A DNA stretch of 7,388 nt from NCBI GenBank assembly GCA_937859105.1, contig CALMAD010000270.1, positions 1 to 7,388 on the forward strand, written 5' to 3'. Source of the DNA: an uncultured Propionibacteriaceae bacterium (GTDB taxonomy: Bacteria > Actinomycetota > Actinomycetes > Propionibacteriales > Propionibacteriaceae). Position numbers and translations under genes: made by a program. The notes below the pieces were generated by a model, which saw nothing but the letters and a program-made list of their open reading frames with translations, did no database searches and was not told where the DNA came from. Shown in pieces: positions 1 to 6,076 of the stretch (position 1 is its first letter; every line of letters begins with the position of its first letter).

Positions 1-24
1 GCAAGAACGGTGACGGCGTGGTGA
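1..24 (+). other. possible C-terminal tail of an upstream gene (uncertain)
   Basis: Reading from base 1, the plus strand encodes Ala-Arg-Thr-Val-Thr-Ala-Trp and then TGA at 22-24. This could be the last codons of a gene that starts outside the window. Seven codons are too few to judge, and the other two plus-strand frames are equally unconstrained. It is recorded because a gene ending here would make the hairpin at 44-65 a terminator between two convergent genes. Confidence 0.2.
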
Positions 25-36
25 ACGCGCGCCCGG

Positions 37-65
37 GGCGTCCGGACGCCGGGTGTCCGGCGTCC
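37..65. terminator. GGACGCC-built hairpin beyond the transporter gene, candidate terminator
   Basis: Two overlapping inverted repeats are visible. GGCGTCCGGACGCC at 37-50 is a perfect 14-bp palindrome. Arms GGACGCCGG (44-52) and CCGGCGTCC (57-65) pair perfectly over 9 bp around a GTGT loop. Both are made of the window's over-represented heptamer, and a further copy lies at 97-103. The hairpin lies about 60 bp past the stop of the minus-strand TauE/SafE gene, where a terminator would be expected. No T-tract follows on either strand, which is common for actinobacterial terminators but leaves the function inferred. Confidence 0.5.
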
Positions 66-126
66 TGGGGACGGAGCGCGCGTCACCCGGGCGGGAGGCG
101 TCCGGTCGCGCGGACGACCGCGCGGC

Positions 127-882
127 TCAGCCGCGCGCGAGCCAGAGCGCGAGACCGAAGCCGGCGATCCCGATCGCACAGCGCAAAACGCGCTCGGGGA
201 TGAGCCGCTGAATCGGCGGCCCGGCGTACCCGCCCGCGACGCAGCCGACGCCGAGCGCGAGGGCGGCGAGCCAGTCGACGGGCCCGAACGCGATGAAGAA
301 CAGGGCCGCCGCCAGGTTGCTGACGGCCAGCAGCATGGACTTCACGAACACGGACTTCTCGAACGTCATCTGCGACGCCAGCGCGGTGACGGCCAGGTAG
401 ATCACGCCGGCGCCCGCCCCGAAGTATCCGCCGTAGATGCACACGCAGAACAGCAGCGCGAGATTCACCCGCTGCGGGACGCGGTGGCCCCCCTGGAGGC
501 GCTTGATCCGGGGGCTGAGAAGCAGTAACGCGGACGCGAATGCGACCAGCCAGGGCACGATGTGCGCGAAGCTCGACTCCCCGGTCGTGATCAGCAGGAC
601 GCCTCCCGTCAGCCCGCCGAGCGCCGCGACGACCACCTGGGTGAGCATGGGGCGGGGGTTGACCTTGAGGTCGTCCATGAGGAAGATGCGCGCTCCCGTG
701 ACCGTCGAGCCGGCGCCCGCGCCGACGAGTCCGAGGGTGTTGGTGATGTTCGCCAAGACCGGCGGGAGTCCCGCGAGCAGCAGCGCCGGATAGCTCACCA
801 AGGACGCCAGCCCCGTCAAATACCCGACCAACCCCGCGGCCGCGCCCGCGAGGATGAGCAGGAGGAACGTGGTCACGGTCAC
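127..882 (-). CDS. TauE/SafE family (sulfite exporter-type) membrane permease
   Basis: This 251-residue integral membrane protein belongs to the TauE/SafE (DUF81) family, whose studied members move small organic or sulfur-containing anions such as sulfoacetate or sulfite. The substrate here cannot be told. About eight hydrophobic segments are visible, near residues 5-25, 33-60, 82-100, 107-123, 139-166, 182-200, 203-221 and 233-249. Two Gly-rich repeat-like motifs typical of the family are present: one in the first half (GLVGYLTGLAS, 17-27, followed by NTLGLVGAGAGS) and GGYFGAGAGVIYLA at 151-164 in the second. Charged residues cluster in the loop near 124-138. The GTG at 880-882 is preceded by TAACGT and 6 nt, fitting leaderless expression; a second GTG two codons in (874-876) is possible. 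No functional partner lies next to it: upstream is a long repeat-filled gap. Confidence 0.9.
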   Translation of the reverse strand: MTVTTFLLLILAGAAAGLVGYLTGLASLVSYPALLLAGLPPVLANITNTLGLVGAGAGSTVTGARIFLMDDLKVNPRPMLTQVVVAALGGLTGGVLLITTGESSFAHIVPWLVAFASALLLLSPRIKRLQGGHRVPQRVNLALLFCVCIYGGYFGAGAGVIYLAVTALASQMTFEKSVFVKSMLLAVSNLAAALFFIAFGPVDWLAALALGVGCVAGGYAGPPIQRLIPERVLRCAIGIAGFGLALWLARG

Positions 883-888
883 CTCGCC

Positions 889-894
889 ACGTTA
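889..894 (-). promoter_or_regulatory. putative -10 box for the TauE/SafE gene, leaderless
   Basis: On the minus strand TAACGT (894 down to 889) matches the actinobacterial TAnnnT -10 pattern and lies exactly 6 nt before the GTG at 882, so transcription would begin at or next to the start codon. No convincing -35 is seen 16-19 nt upstream. The same geometry recurs at other genes in the window. Confidence 0.45.
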
Positions 895-963
895 TCGCGC
901 GCGGAGGGGCGTCGGATTGCGTGCACGTTCCGTCGCCTCTGGGAGGGTGCTGCCGCCCACCCC

Positions 964-1073
964 GTGTGCGCTTCTATGCTGCATTCTCCACGCTGGGATG
1001 TGGAGAACGTCACACGCCCCGTGTGCGTTTCTACGCTGCATTCTCCACACTGGGATGTGGAGAATGTCACACG
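964..1073 (+). repeat. tandem pair of 57-bp hairpin repeats (family A, copies 1 and 2)
   Basis: Two head-to-tail copies start at 964 and 1021 (period 57). They differ at four positions, all transitions, over about 53 bp. Each begins GTGTGCG, has the word TTTCTAC or a variant, then a central hairpin, and ends GTCACACG, so the outer GTGTG and CACAC can also pair. Copy 1 hairpin arms are TTCTCCAC (984-991) and GTGGAGAA (1000-1007). Copy 2 arms are TTCTCCACA (1041-1049) and TGTGGAGAA (1056-1064). The A-T closing pair of copy 2 is G-T in copy 1, so pairing is kept as wobble. Related copies lie in reverse orientation at 2708-2815. No flanking target-site duplication or transposase is visible. Confidence 0.85.
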
Positions 1074-1088
1074 CGCTCCCGAGACGCC

Positions 1089-1112
1089 GTCGGCAGGTTC
1101 GACCTGCCCGAC
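1089..1112. terminator. strong bulged hairpin, possible terminator or structured RNA
   Basis: GTCGGCAGGT (1089-1098) pairs with ACCTGCCCGAC (1102-1112) across a TCG loop, leaving one bulged C. It sits just past the second hairpin repeat and beside a GGACGCC copy at 1114. The nearest gene end is the SRPBCC stop, over 300 bp away on the minus strand, so its role is unclear. There is no T-tract. Confidence 0.3.
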
Positions 1113-1170
1113 CGGACGCCTCGCGCTCCCGGCCACTCGGCCGGGTGGGCCGGCGACGCCGAGCAGTCGA

Positions 1171-1241
1171 TTCGCCACCACTCGATGAGGGTCTCCTCGC
1201 CGATGCACGCTCAGCCTCCACGGGAAACCCGAATCGAGTGG
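1171..1241 (+). repeat. long inverted repeat CCACTCGAT / ATCGAGTGG (family C, copy 1)
   Basis: CCACTCGAT (1178-1186) and ATCGAGTGG (1233-1241) are perfect 9-bp inverted arms with 46 bases between. The left arm is preceded by TTCGCCA. The same word plus arms occurs inverted at 7125-7180, where the inner sequence is shorter but partly alignable (GAGGA-like and ATNGCCGG-like words). This makes it a second dispersed repeat family rather than a chance palindrome. Confidence 0.65.
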
Positions 1242-1348
1242 GGGCATTTCGACCGGTCCCTCGCCCCCATTGAGCGCACGCCGCGCGTCAGGATTGCACC
1301 GGAGGCCCGAGGGCGTCCTGCACCCCCTAAGCCCGGCACAAGCAACCC

Positions 1349-1365
1349 GGACGCCCGCGGCGTCC
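1349..1365. terminator. inverted GGACGCC pair beyond the SRPBCC gene, candidate terminator
   Basis: GGACGCC (1349-1355) and GGCGTCC (1359-1365) form a perfect 7-bp inverted pair separated by CGC, about 65 bp past the SRPBCC stop in its direction of transcription. A near-copy of the hairpin follows because of the tandem duplication. The position suggests a transcription terminator built from the repeated heptamer; no T-tract is present. Confidence 0.4.
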
Positions 1366-1394
1366 CACTCGCGACGCCCGCGGCGTCCCACTCG
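1350..1394. repeat. 22-bp tandem direct repeat containing a heptamer hairpin
   Basis: Bases 1350-1371 and 1373-1394 are identical over 22 bp (starting GACGCCCGCGG, ending CCCACTCG), giving a period of 23. Each unit holds an inverted GACGCC/GGCGTC pair and ends in CCCACTCG, which resembles the CCACTCGAT arms of family C. It is probably a recent local duplication. Confidence 0.85.
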
Positions 1395-1429
1395 GAGACC
1401 TCAGCCGGGCTGAACGCGGCGCGGCCGCG

Positions 1430-1933
1430 TCACCCCTCCGGCGGAATCGAGAAGCGGTCGGCCAGCGCCGGAAAGTAGTCGGCCTCGAAATCAATCGCGG
1501 CGACGTCGTCGCCACGCAGGGCGGCGACCAGGCGATCCACGTAGTACTCCCACCCGGCGCCGACCGCGCCGAGCATGTCCGCGGGCACATTGAGGTGGGT
1601 GAGCGACAGGGTCGTTCGCGCGGACGCCTCCTCGAGGTCGATGTTCACCAGCCAGTGACCCATCGTGGATTCGGCGGTCACGTGCAGAGTCGTCGGGGGG
1701 ACGCACGTCCGGACACGCATCGGCTCAGGCTTGTCGGCGCCCTCGGCGAGCATGAGGAAGTCCACGACGCCCTGCGCGGGGTCGCCCGACCACGTCCCGA
1801 TCCACTGTTCGAGCTTGTCAGGGGTGGTGATCCAGCCCCAGACGTCGTCGATCGTCGCCTCGATCTGGCGGGAGACCACGATCGCGAGGACGCCGTCGCG
1901 CCGCTCTGCGTACCCGGTGGGCTGCGATGTCAT
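1430..1933 (-). CDS. SRPBCC / AHSA1-like domain protein
   Basis: This 167-residue cytosolic protein has the START/Bet v1-like (SRPBCC) fold of the AHSA1 (activator of Hsp90 ATPase homologue 1-like) group, small ligand-pocket proteins that in bacteria mostly have no known ligand. Visible hallmarks are a first strand near 15-22, the helix and Trp/Pro pattern of the family at 25-50 (IDDVWGWITTPDKLEQWIG), strand-rich sequence at 70-115, and the long C-terminal helix carrying GWEYYVDRLVAAL at 127-139. The ATG at 1931-1933 is chosen because the family domain starts just after it and a TACGAT -10 box lies 6 nt upstream. The frame stays open to 2038, but the extra 35 residues are Arg-rich and unlike the family. 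It is divergent from the EXLDI gene, with 157 bp between starts. Function is not predictable beyond the fold. Confidence 0.88.
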   Translation of the reverse strand: MTSQPTGYAERRDGVLAIVVSRQIEATIDDVWGWITTPDKLEQWIGTWSGDPAQGVVDFLMLAEGADKPEPMRVRTCVPPTTLHVTAESTMGHWLVNIDLEEASARTTLSLTHLNVPADMLGAVGAGWEYYVDRLVAALRGDDVAAIDFEADYFPALADRFSIPPEG

Positions 1934-1939
1934 GGCCGG

Positions 1940-1945
1940 ATCGTA
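1940..1945 (-). promoter_or_regulatory. putative -10 box for the SRPBCC gene, leaderless
   Basis: Minus-strand TACGAT (1945 down to 1940) fits TAnnnT and ends 6 nt before the ATG at 1933. TTGGGA (1966 down to 1961), with a 15-nt spacer, is a weak -35 candidate. There is no Shine-Dalgarno sequence in between (only CCGGCC). The hairpin at 1973-1991 lies just upstream of this -35 candidate. Confidence 0.45.
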
Positions 1946-1972
1946 GCGAGCATCCGGGATTCCCAAGAGGAC

Positions 1973-1991
1973 GGACGCCGCGCGGGCGTCC
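1973..1991. repeat. inverted GGACGCC pair in the divergent promoter region
   Basis: GGACGCC (1973-1979) and GGCGTCC (1985-1991) are perfect inverted arms with a 5-nt GCGCG centre, between the divergent SRPBCC and EXLDI promoters. Another copy, GGCGTCC, is at 2022-2028. Unlike the other close pairs outside genes, this one is not at a gene end, so it is not an obvious terminator. It could insulate the two promoters or be a protein-binding site. Confidence 0.55.
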
Positions 1992-2054
1992 TCTCGACGC
2001 CTCAGGGACGGCAGCAACGAAGGCGTCCAGGGCGTCAATGAGCCTGCACCACTC

Positions 2055-2090
2055 TTGACGAAGGCGCGTATACGTAGTCAATATACGTAG
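2055..2090 (+). promoter_or_regulatory. EXLDI gene promoter with tandem TATACGTAG operator
   Basis: A good -35 (TTGACG, 2055-2060), an 18-nt spacer and CAATAT (2079-2084) end 6 nt before the GTG start at 2091, again a leaderless layout. Overlapping the spacer, -10 and start is a direct repeat of the 9-mer TATACGTAG at 2069-2077 and 2082-2090 (13-bp period, just over one helical turn). Each copy contains the palindrome TACGTA, and the first sits inside CGTATACG. These AT-rich words stand out in the GC-rich surroundings and are placed to block RNA polymerase, so they look like an operator. Confidence 0.6.
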
Positions 2091-2600
2091 GTGCCCAACA
2101 AGACCATCTACGTGGCCGACGCCGACCTCCCTCTGTTCGAGAGGGCGGCATCGATAGCGGGCGGCCTGTCGCCGGCGGTCACGGCCGCCATCAAGCTCTA
2201 CGTTCGCCGGGAAGGGAAAACACACATGCCCGCCACTCAGATCATCGAGCTGGACGTCACCGAGAATGGCCTGACCCGTCGCCAGCGTTTCCGGGGTCGA
2301 ACCCTCATCAGCATCACGCAGCGACACGACCTGCGCGTCGTGCGGTACTCCGTGTACGTCACCGCGAAGGAGCAGTTCGCTGTCTATCGGCGTGACGAGC
2401 CGGACTGGTCCCGCATGGCGCCGGACAACACGGCGACCTGGAGCGACCCGCGCACGTGGGACGACGACTTCTACGACGAGGATCGCACCCTTCAGGTGTT
2501 CCCCGACATCGCCGCGATGCGGACCGCTCTGCCGGACGATGTCGTCGACGCGATCGCCGAGGCCCAGGCCCGGCCGGCGGTGGAAGACCTGGACATCTGA
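2091..2600 (+). CDS. EXLDI family protein
   Basis: This 169-residue protein is recognised by its opening (MPNKTIYVADADLPLFERA) and its last five residues EDLDI, which match the C-terminal E-x-L-D-I signature that names the family. The family's function is not established. Residues 3-40 have the pattern of a ribbon-helix-helix DNA-binding domain: a short strand KTIYV, a helix DLPLFERAASIAG, a turn, then a second helix SPAVTAAIKLYVRR. The middle (50-105) is strand-rich, and an acidic, Trp/Tyr-containing stretch follows (112-137). The GTG start is fixed by the conserved N-terminus. No Shine-Dalgarno is present, and a leaderless promoter fits. The tandem operator against the start codon suggests autorepression (inference). 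The gene contains none of the GGACGCC heptamers that dot its neighbours, which may hint at acquisition by transfer. Confidence 0.85.
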   Translation: MPNKTIYVADADLPLFERAASIAGGLSPAVTAAIKLYVRREGKTHMPATQIIELDVTENGLTRRQRFRGRTLISITQRHDLRVVRYSVYVTAKEQFAVYRRDEPDWSRMAPDNTATWSDPRTWDDDFYDEDRTLQVFPDIAAMRTALPDDVVDAIAEAQARPAVEDLDI

Positions 2601-2707
2601 GATCCCGGTAGACGTCAATCCCGCGGGCCGGGGCGTCCTTCGCGATCAACGTCAGCGGCTGCGTCGCTGCGGGTCGCCATCGACGCGCACACGAGCCCGC
2701 CCGGGAC

Positions 2708-2815
2708 GTGTGCGACAAAGTCCACACCTGGGTGTGGACTTCGTCAGGGAGAAAAGTTCCCGGGGCGTGTGACAACCTCCACACCCCAGTGTGGATTCTG
2801 TCAGGTAGAAACGCC
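2708..2815 (-). repeat. tandem pair of hairpin repeats (family A, copies 3 and 4), likely bidirectional terminator
   Basis: Two head-to-tail units starting at 2708 and 2767 (period 59) are, on the minus strand, related to the units at 964-1073: they share GTTTCTACC-like, TCCACACTGGGG-like and TTGTCACACG-like blocks. The unit at 2708 has perfect 11-bp arms AAGTCCACACC (2718-2728) and GGTGTGGACTT (2731-2741). The unit at 2767 has TCCACAC (2778-2784) and GTGTGGA (2789-2795) with loop CCCA, enclosed by TGACA and TGTCA. The pair lies between two converging genes and ends 2 bp before the SNF2 stop codon, so it is well placed to terminate both transcripts. Stem feet differ from the other pair (AAG/CTT versus TTC/GAA) yet remain paired. 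Confidence 0.8.
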
Positions 2816-2817
2816 CC

Positions 2818-5800
2818 TCAGGACAAGAGCCCCCGAATATCCTCCGCGGACAGCGGGGCCGCCACATCGGACGCCGCCCCGACGACCTGGTCGAAGAGGT
2901 CCCTCTTGCGCTGCTGGAGGGCGACGACTTTCTCCTCGATGGTGTCCGTCGAGACGAGCCGGTAGACGTTGACCGGCTTGTCCTGGCCGATGCGGTGGGT
3001 GCGGTCGATGGCCTGGGTCTCGGCGGCGGGGTTCCACCACGGGTCGAGGATGAACACGTAGTCGGCCTCGGTCAGCGTCAGCCCGAACCCGCCGGCCTTC
3101 AGCGAGATCAGGAACGCGGGGGCGTCCCCGTGCTTGAACGCGTCGATGCGCGCCGCCCGGTCGCGGGTGCGCCCGTCGAGGTATTCGTAGCCGATGTGCT
3201 CGGCGTCCAACCGCTTCTTCACGAGCGCCAGGAATCCGGTGAACTGGCTGAACACGAGCGCCCGGTGCCCCTCGTCGATGAGCCCGCGCATGAGCTCGAC
3301 CAGCACGTCGAGCTTGGCCGCGTGCGCCGGATGCTCGGGGTCGACCAGCACCGGCGCGAGGCTGAGCTGCCGCAGCAGGGTCAGCGAGCGCAGGATCGTG
3401 ATCCGGTTGCGCCCGAGCTCCCCCACCAACCCCAGCACCTTCTGCCGCTCGCGCGCCAGCTGCCGGTCGTAGATGCGCCGGTGGGCGGGCGTCAGCTCCA
3501 CCGGGACGACCTGCTCCTGCTTCGGCGGCAACTCGGACGCCACGGCCGCCTTCGTCCGCCGCAGGATGAGCGGCCGGATGCGCGTGTGCAGCCGCCCCAG
3601 CACCTCCGACTCGCCCGCCTCGATCGGCTTGCGGTACACCTCGGTGAACGCCTTCGGATCGGGAAACAGCCCGGGCGCGGCGATCGACAGCAGCGACCAC
3701 AGATCCATGAGATTGTTCTCCAGCGGCGTGCCCGTCAGCGCGATCTTGAGCCGCGACCGCAGCCGACGCACCGCGTGGTAGGCCTTCGACGCGTAGTTCT
3801 TCACGAACTGCGCCTCGTCGAGCAGGACGACCGACCACTCCTGCGCCTGGTAGTCCTCGGCTTCGAGCCGCAGCAGCGTGTACGAGGTGAGCACGAGGTC
3901 GGCCCCCTCGGCCACCTCGCCCAGCGGGACGCCGCGACGCTTCTGCGTCTCGGTGATCGTCGCCACGCGCAGACCCGGCGTGAACCGCGCCGCCTCGGAC
4001 GCCCACGTGCCCAGCACCGACGTCGGCGCGACGACCAGCGCCGGGGCGGACGCCTCCCCCGACTCCCGCGTCGCCGCCACGAGCGCGAGCGCCTGCAGCG
4101 TCTTGCCGAGGCCCATCTCGTCGGCCAGGATTCCGCCGAGCCGACTGCGCCACAGGAACGACAGCCACCGGTAGCCGACCATCTGGTACAGGCGCAGGTC
4201 GGCGCGCAGGCCGGCCGGCGGCGCGGCGTTCGGAAGCTCGTCGAGATCAAGCAGCGCCCCGACCGCCTCCTGCCACGCGGCCGACTGCTCGGCGACCACG
4301 CCGAGCCGGACGAGGTCGTCCCAGAGGCCCGCGTGCTCCGGACGCAGCCGGAACCCGTCCCCGTCCCGGTCGACCAGGACGCGGGCCTCCTCGATCAGCG
4401 CGCGCAGCTGTTCCAGCTCGGGGTGGTCGAGGGAGAACCAGGTGCCCGAGTCGAGCAGCAGGTGGTCGTCGCCCAGCGAGAGCGCGGTGAACAGCGGCCC
4501 GAACGGGACCTTCTCGCCACCGATCGTCACCTCGACGCCGAGGTTGAACCAGTCGCCCGCATCGGAGTCGGTGACCGACAGGTTCACCGTCGGGGCCTCC
4601 TCGGCCTCGCGGAAGTCGGGCGGCTCGCGGTTCAGCACGACCTCCACGTCGTCGCGATCGCGGAGGTCCGGCAGCGTTCGCGACACGAACTCGATCAGGG
4701 GCAGCCCGGTCAGAAAGGTGGGCCGCAGTTCGACGCCGCCGCCGGGGGCGTCCATGCGCCACGGGCCCTCGGGCACCGACTCGGCCAGCGCCTCCTCGGC
4801 CGGTGGGTTGCGCAGCGGCGGCTCGGACGCCTCGGGCGTCAGACCCAGGTCGTGCGTCCGTTCGCCGACGCGGTAGCGGAACCCCCAGTGCACCGACGCC
4901 GTCTTGTCGCCGAACTCGACCCGGCACAGCAGCGCGGGCGCGGACGCCTCGGGCAGGACGACCTCGGGCGCGACGACCACGTCAAGGTGGGTGCGCAGCT
5001 GCGGCAGGAAGCCGCTGGCGAACAGCCCCAGGTCGGACGCCGGCACCCGCACCCGCTGGTCCGCGTAGAAGAGCGGCTGCTCGGCCTCGGTGAGCGAACG
5101 GCTGAGCGGGGCGAGCACGAGGCGTCCGCGGGGGACGCCGTAGGCGAGCGACCCCGTGAGCGCCGGGTCGGGGGCCTCGCGGTAGGCGAGGCCGTGCGCG
5201 GGACGCCCGATCAGCGCGCCCGCCGGCACCGGCAGCTCCTGTTCGCCGAGCCGCAGCGTCGGCCGCAGCACGACGCCGCCGGGCTCTCCGGGGGAGGCCT
5301 CGTCGGCGTCCAGATCGAGGCCCGGCACGACCGGATCGCCGAGGAGCCGGGGCGCGTCGGCGCGACGATCGGCGTCCACGAACTCCACACCGGCGTTGCG
5401 GGCGGCGCGCAGCAGCTGCCAGACGTCCGGACGCAACTCCGACATCGGCAGCGCGTCGGCCCGGTAGCCGTACGGGAAGTCGCTGCGGCGGCGCGACGCG
5501 GCGATGGCGAGCAGCGCGTCCCGATGCGCGCCGGCGAGGGCGTTGCCGCGGAACCGCAGATCGTCCCACGTCGCCCCCGACTTCACCCACACCTCGCGGT
5601 TGCCCCGCTTCAGCGGACGCAGGCTGAGATGCGACCCCTCCCCCTCGAACTGGAGGGCGAGCCGGGCACCGCCGCCGCCGACCGGGGTGCGCCGCATCAG
5701 CGGGTTGAGCGTGCGCTGCCACGACGGCGTCTCGGCGCGCCGGCTCGCGTCGCGCATGTGGACGATGAGGGCGACGGCGTGCTTGCAGTTCGTGCGCACC

Positions 5801-6039
5801 GGGCACGTGCACGACGTCACCAGGGACGCCGGCCCCCGCTGGCAGATCAGCAGCGTCTCGTACGACGACCGGCCGCTGCCCTGGACCGCACCCAGCACGT
5901 GGGTGCCCGACGTCACCTGGACGCGGCCCACCCGCGACTGCTGCGCGTACGCCTGCCCTCGCGCCACGGTGTCGGCGCCGAACCGGCGCTCCAACTCCGC
6001 GTCGGTGAACGCCAGCACCCAGTCGGGGTAATTCCTCAT
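2818..6039 (-). CDS. SWIM zinc-finger SNF2-family helicase / DNA translocase
   Basis: This 1073-residue superfamily 2 protein is predicted to use ATP to translocate on DNA and displace or remodel bound proteins. The N-terminus has a SWIM zinc finger with ligands C77, C79, C85 and H87 (CTCPVRTNCKH). A long middle region (about 100-610) of accessory domains follows. The SNF2 motor comes next: Walker A MGLGKT near 642-647, motif Ia VVAPTSVLGTW, Walker B DEAQ near 738-741, and motif III LTGTPLENN near 770. The helicase C-terminal half has ALVFSQFTGF near 930, then SLKAGGFGLTL, DPWWNPAAETQAIDRTHRIGQ (split here between 1000 and 1018 as DPWWNPA and DRTHRIGQ). All catalytic motifs look intact and the length is normal for bacterial SWIM-SNF2 proteins. 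ATG at 6037-6039 follows TAGCAT by 9 nt. Its cellular role is unknown; neighbours give no defence context. Confidence 0.95.
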   Translation of the reverse strand: MRNYPDWVLAFTDAELERRFGADTVARGQAYAQQSRVGRVQVTSGTHVLGAVQGSGRSSYETLLICQRGPASLVTSCTCPVRTNCKHAVALIVHMRDASRRAETPSWQRTLNPLMRRTPVGGGGARLALQFEGEGSHLSLRPLKRGNREVWVKSGATWDDLRFRGNALAGAHRDALLAIAASRRRSDFPYGYRADALPMSELRPDVWQLLRAARNAGVEFVDADRRADAPRLLGDPVVPGLDLDADEASPGEPGGVVLRPTLRLGEQELPVPAGALIGRPAHGLAYREAPDPALTGSLAYGVPRGRLVLAPLSRSLTEAEQPLFYADQRVRVPASDLGLFASGFLPQLRTHLDVVVAPEVVLPEASAPALLCRVEFGDKTASVHWGFRYRVGERTHDLGLTPEASEPPLRNPPAEEALAESVPEGPWRMDAPGGGVELRPTFLTGLPLIEFVSRTLPDLRDRDDVEVVLNREPPDFREAEEAPTVNLSVTDSDAGDWFNLGVEVTIGGEKVPFGPLFTALSLGDDHLLLDSGTWFSLDHPELEQLRALIEEARVLVDRDGDGFRLRPEHAGLWDDLVRLGVVAEQSAAWQEAVGALLDLDELPNAAPPAGLRADLRLYQMVGYRWLSFLWRSRLGGILADEMGLGKTLQALALVAATRESGEASAPALVVAPTSVLGTWASEAARFTPGLRVATITETQKRRGVPLGEVAEGADLVLTSYTLLRLEAEDYQAQEWSVVLLDEAQFVKNYASKAYHAVRRLRSRLKIALTGTPLENNLMDLWSLLSIAAPGLFPDPKAFTEVYRKPIEAGESEVLGRLHTRIRPLILRRTKAAVASELPPKQEQVVPVELTPAHRRIYDRQLARERQKVLGLVGELGRNRITILRSLTLLRQLSLAPVLVDPEHPAHAAKLDVLVELMRGLIDEGHRALVFSQFTGFLALVKKRLDAEHIGYEYLDGRTRDRAARIDAFKHGDAPAFLISLKAGGFGLTLTEADYVFILDPWWNPAAETQAIDRTHRIGQDKPVNVYRLVSTDTIEEKVVALQQRKRDLFDQVVGAASDVAAPLSAEDIRGLLS

Positions 6040-6048
6040 CGCTTGGCG

Positions 6049-6054
6049 ATGCTA
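6049..6054 (-). promoter_or_regulatory. putative -10 box for the SNF2 helicase gene
   Basis: Minus-strand TAGCAT (6054 down to 6049) fits TAnnnT and lies 9 nt before the ATG at 6039, so a transcript would have a leader of only about 2-3 nt. No -35 is evident. Together with the hairpin at the end of the preceding gene, it suggests that the helicase is transcribed on its own despite the 49-bp gap. Confidence 0.35.
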
Positions 6055-6076
6055 CCTGTCGCCTCCGAGAAGCGGC

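Larger units (their letters stand above)
883..1429. other. gene-free, repeat-rich intergenic region
   Basis: No credible gene lies in these roughly 550 bases. The open frames that cross it encode Arg/Ala/Pro/Gly-rich, low-complexity strings, and those over the repeats simply translate the repeats. What it holds: the transporter promoter at its left end, a tandem pair of hairpin repeats (964-1073), a bulged hairpin (1089-1112), a long inverted repeat (1178-1241), a 22-bp tandem duplication (1350-1394), and five copies of the GGACGCC heptamer. Both flanking genes are on the minus strand, so the region is the 3' side of the SRPBCC gene and the 5' side of the transporter. An unannotated small RNA cannot be excluded. 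Confidence 0.7.

Noticed and set aside
18..203. 61-residue plus-strand open frame at the left edge
   Set aside because: Arg-rich, overlaps the 3' end of the transporter gene on the other strand, runs through a hairpin, and has no family resemblance.
964..1073. Short CRISPR array
   Set aside because: Only two units directly abut with no unique spacers, the units are longer than CRISPR repeats, and no cas gene is near.
1094..1107. GCAGGTTCGACCTGC looks like a tRNA T-arm
   Set aside because: The loop would have 5 bases rather than 7, and no acceptor, D or anticodon arms can be found upstream. It is better read as a simple hairpin.
879..1391. A 170-residue minus-strand open frame overlapping the transporter start
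   Set aside because: Its translation is Arg/Gly-rich and just reads through the DNA repeats in the gap. No family resemblance or start signal was seen.
1934..2038. 35-residue N-terminal extension of the SRPBCC protein
   Set aside because: The domain begins right after the ATG at 1933, which has a -10 box at the standard spacing. The extension is Arg-rich and covers a heptamer hairpin in the promoter region.
127..2817. A composite transposon bounded by the inverted family A repeats
   Set aside because: The two repeat pairs are in opposite orientation around the SRPBCC and EXLDI genes, but they are diverged, there is no transposase between them, and no target duplication is visible.
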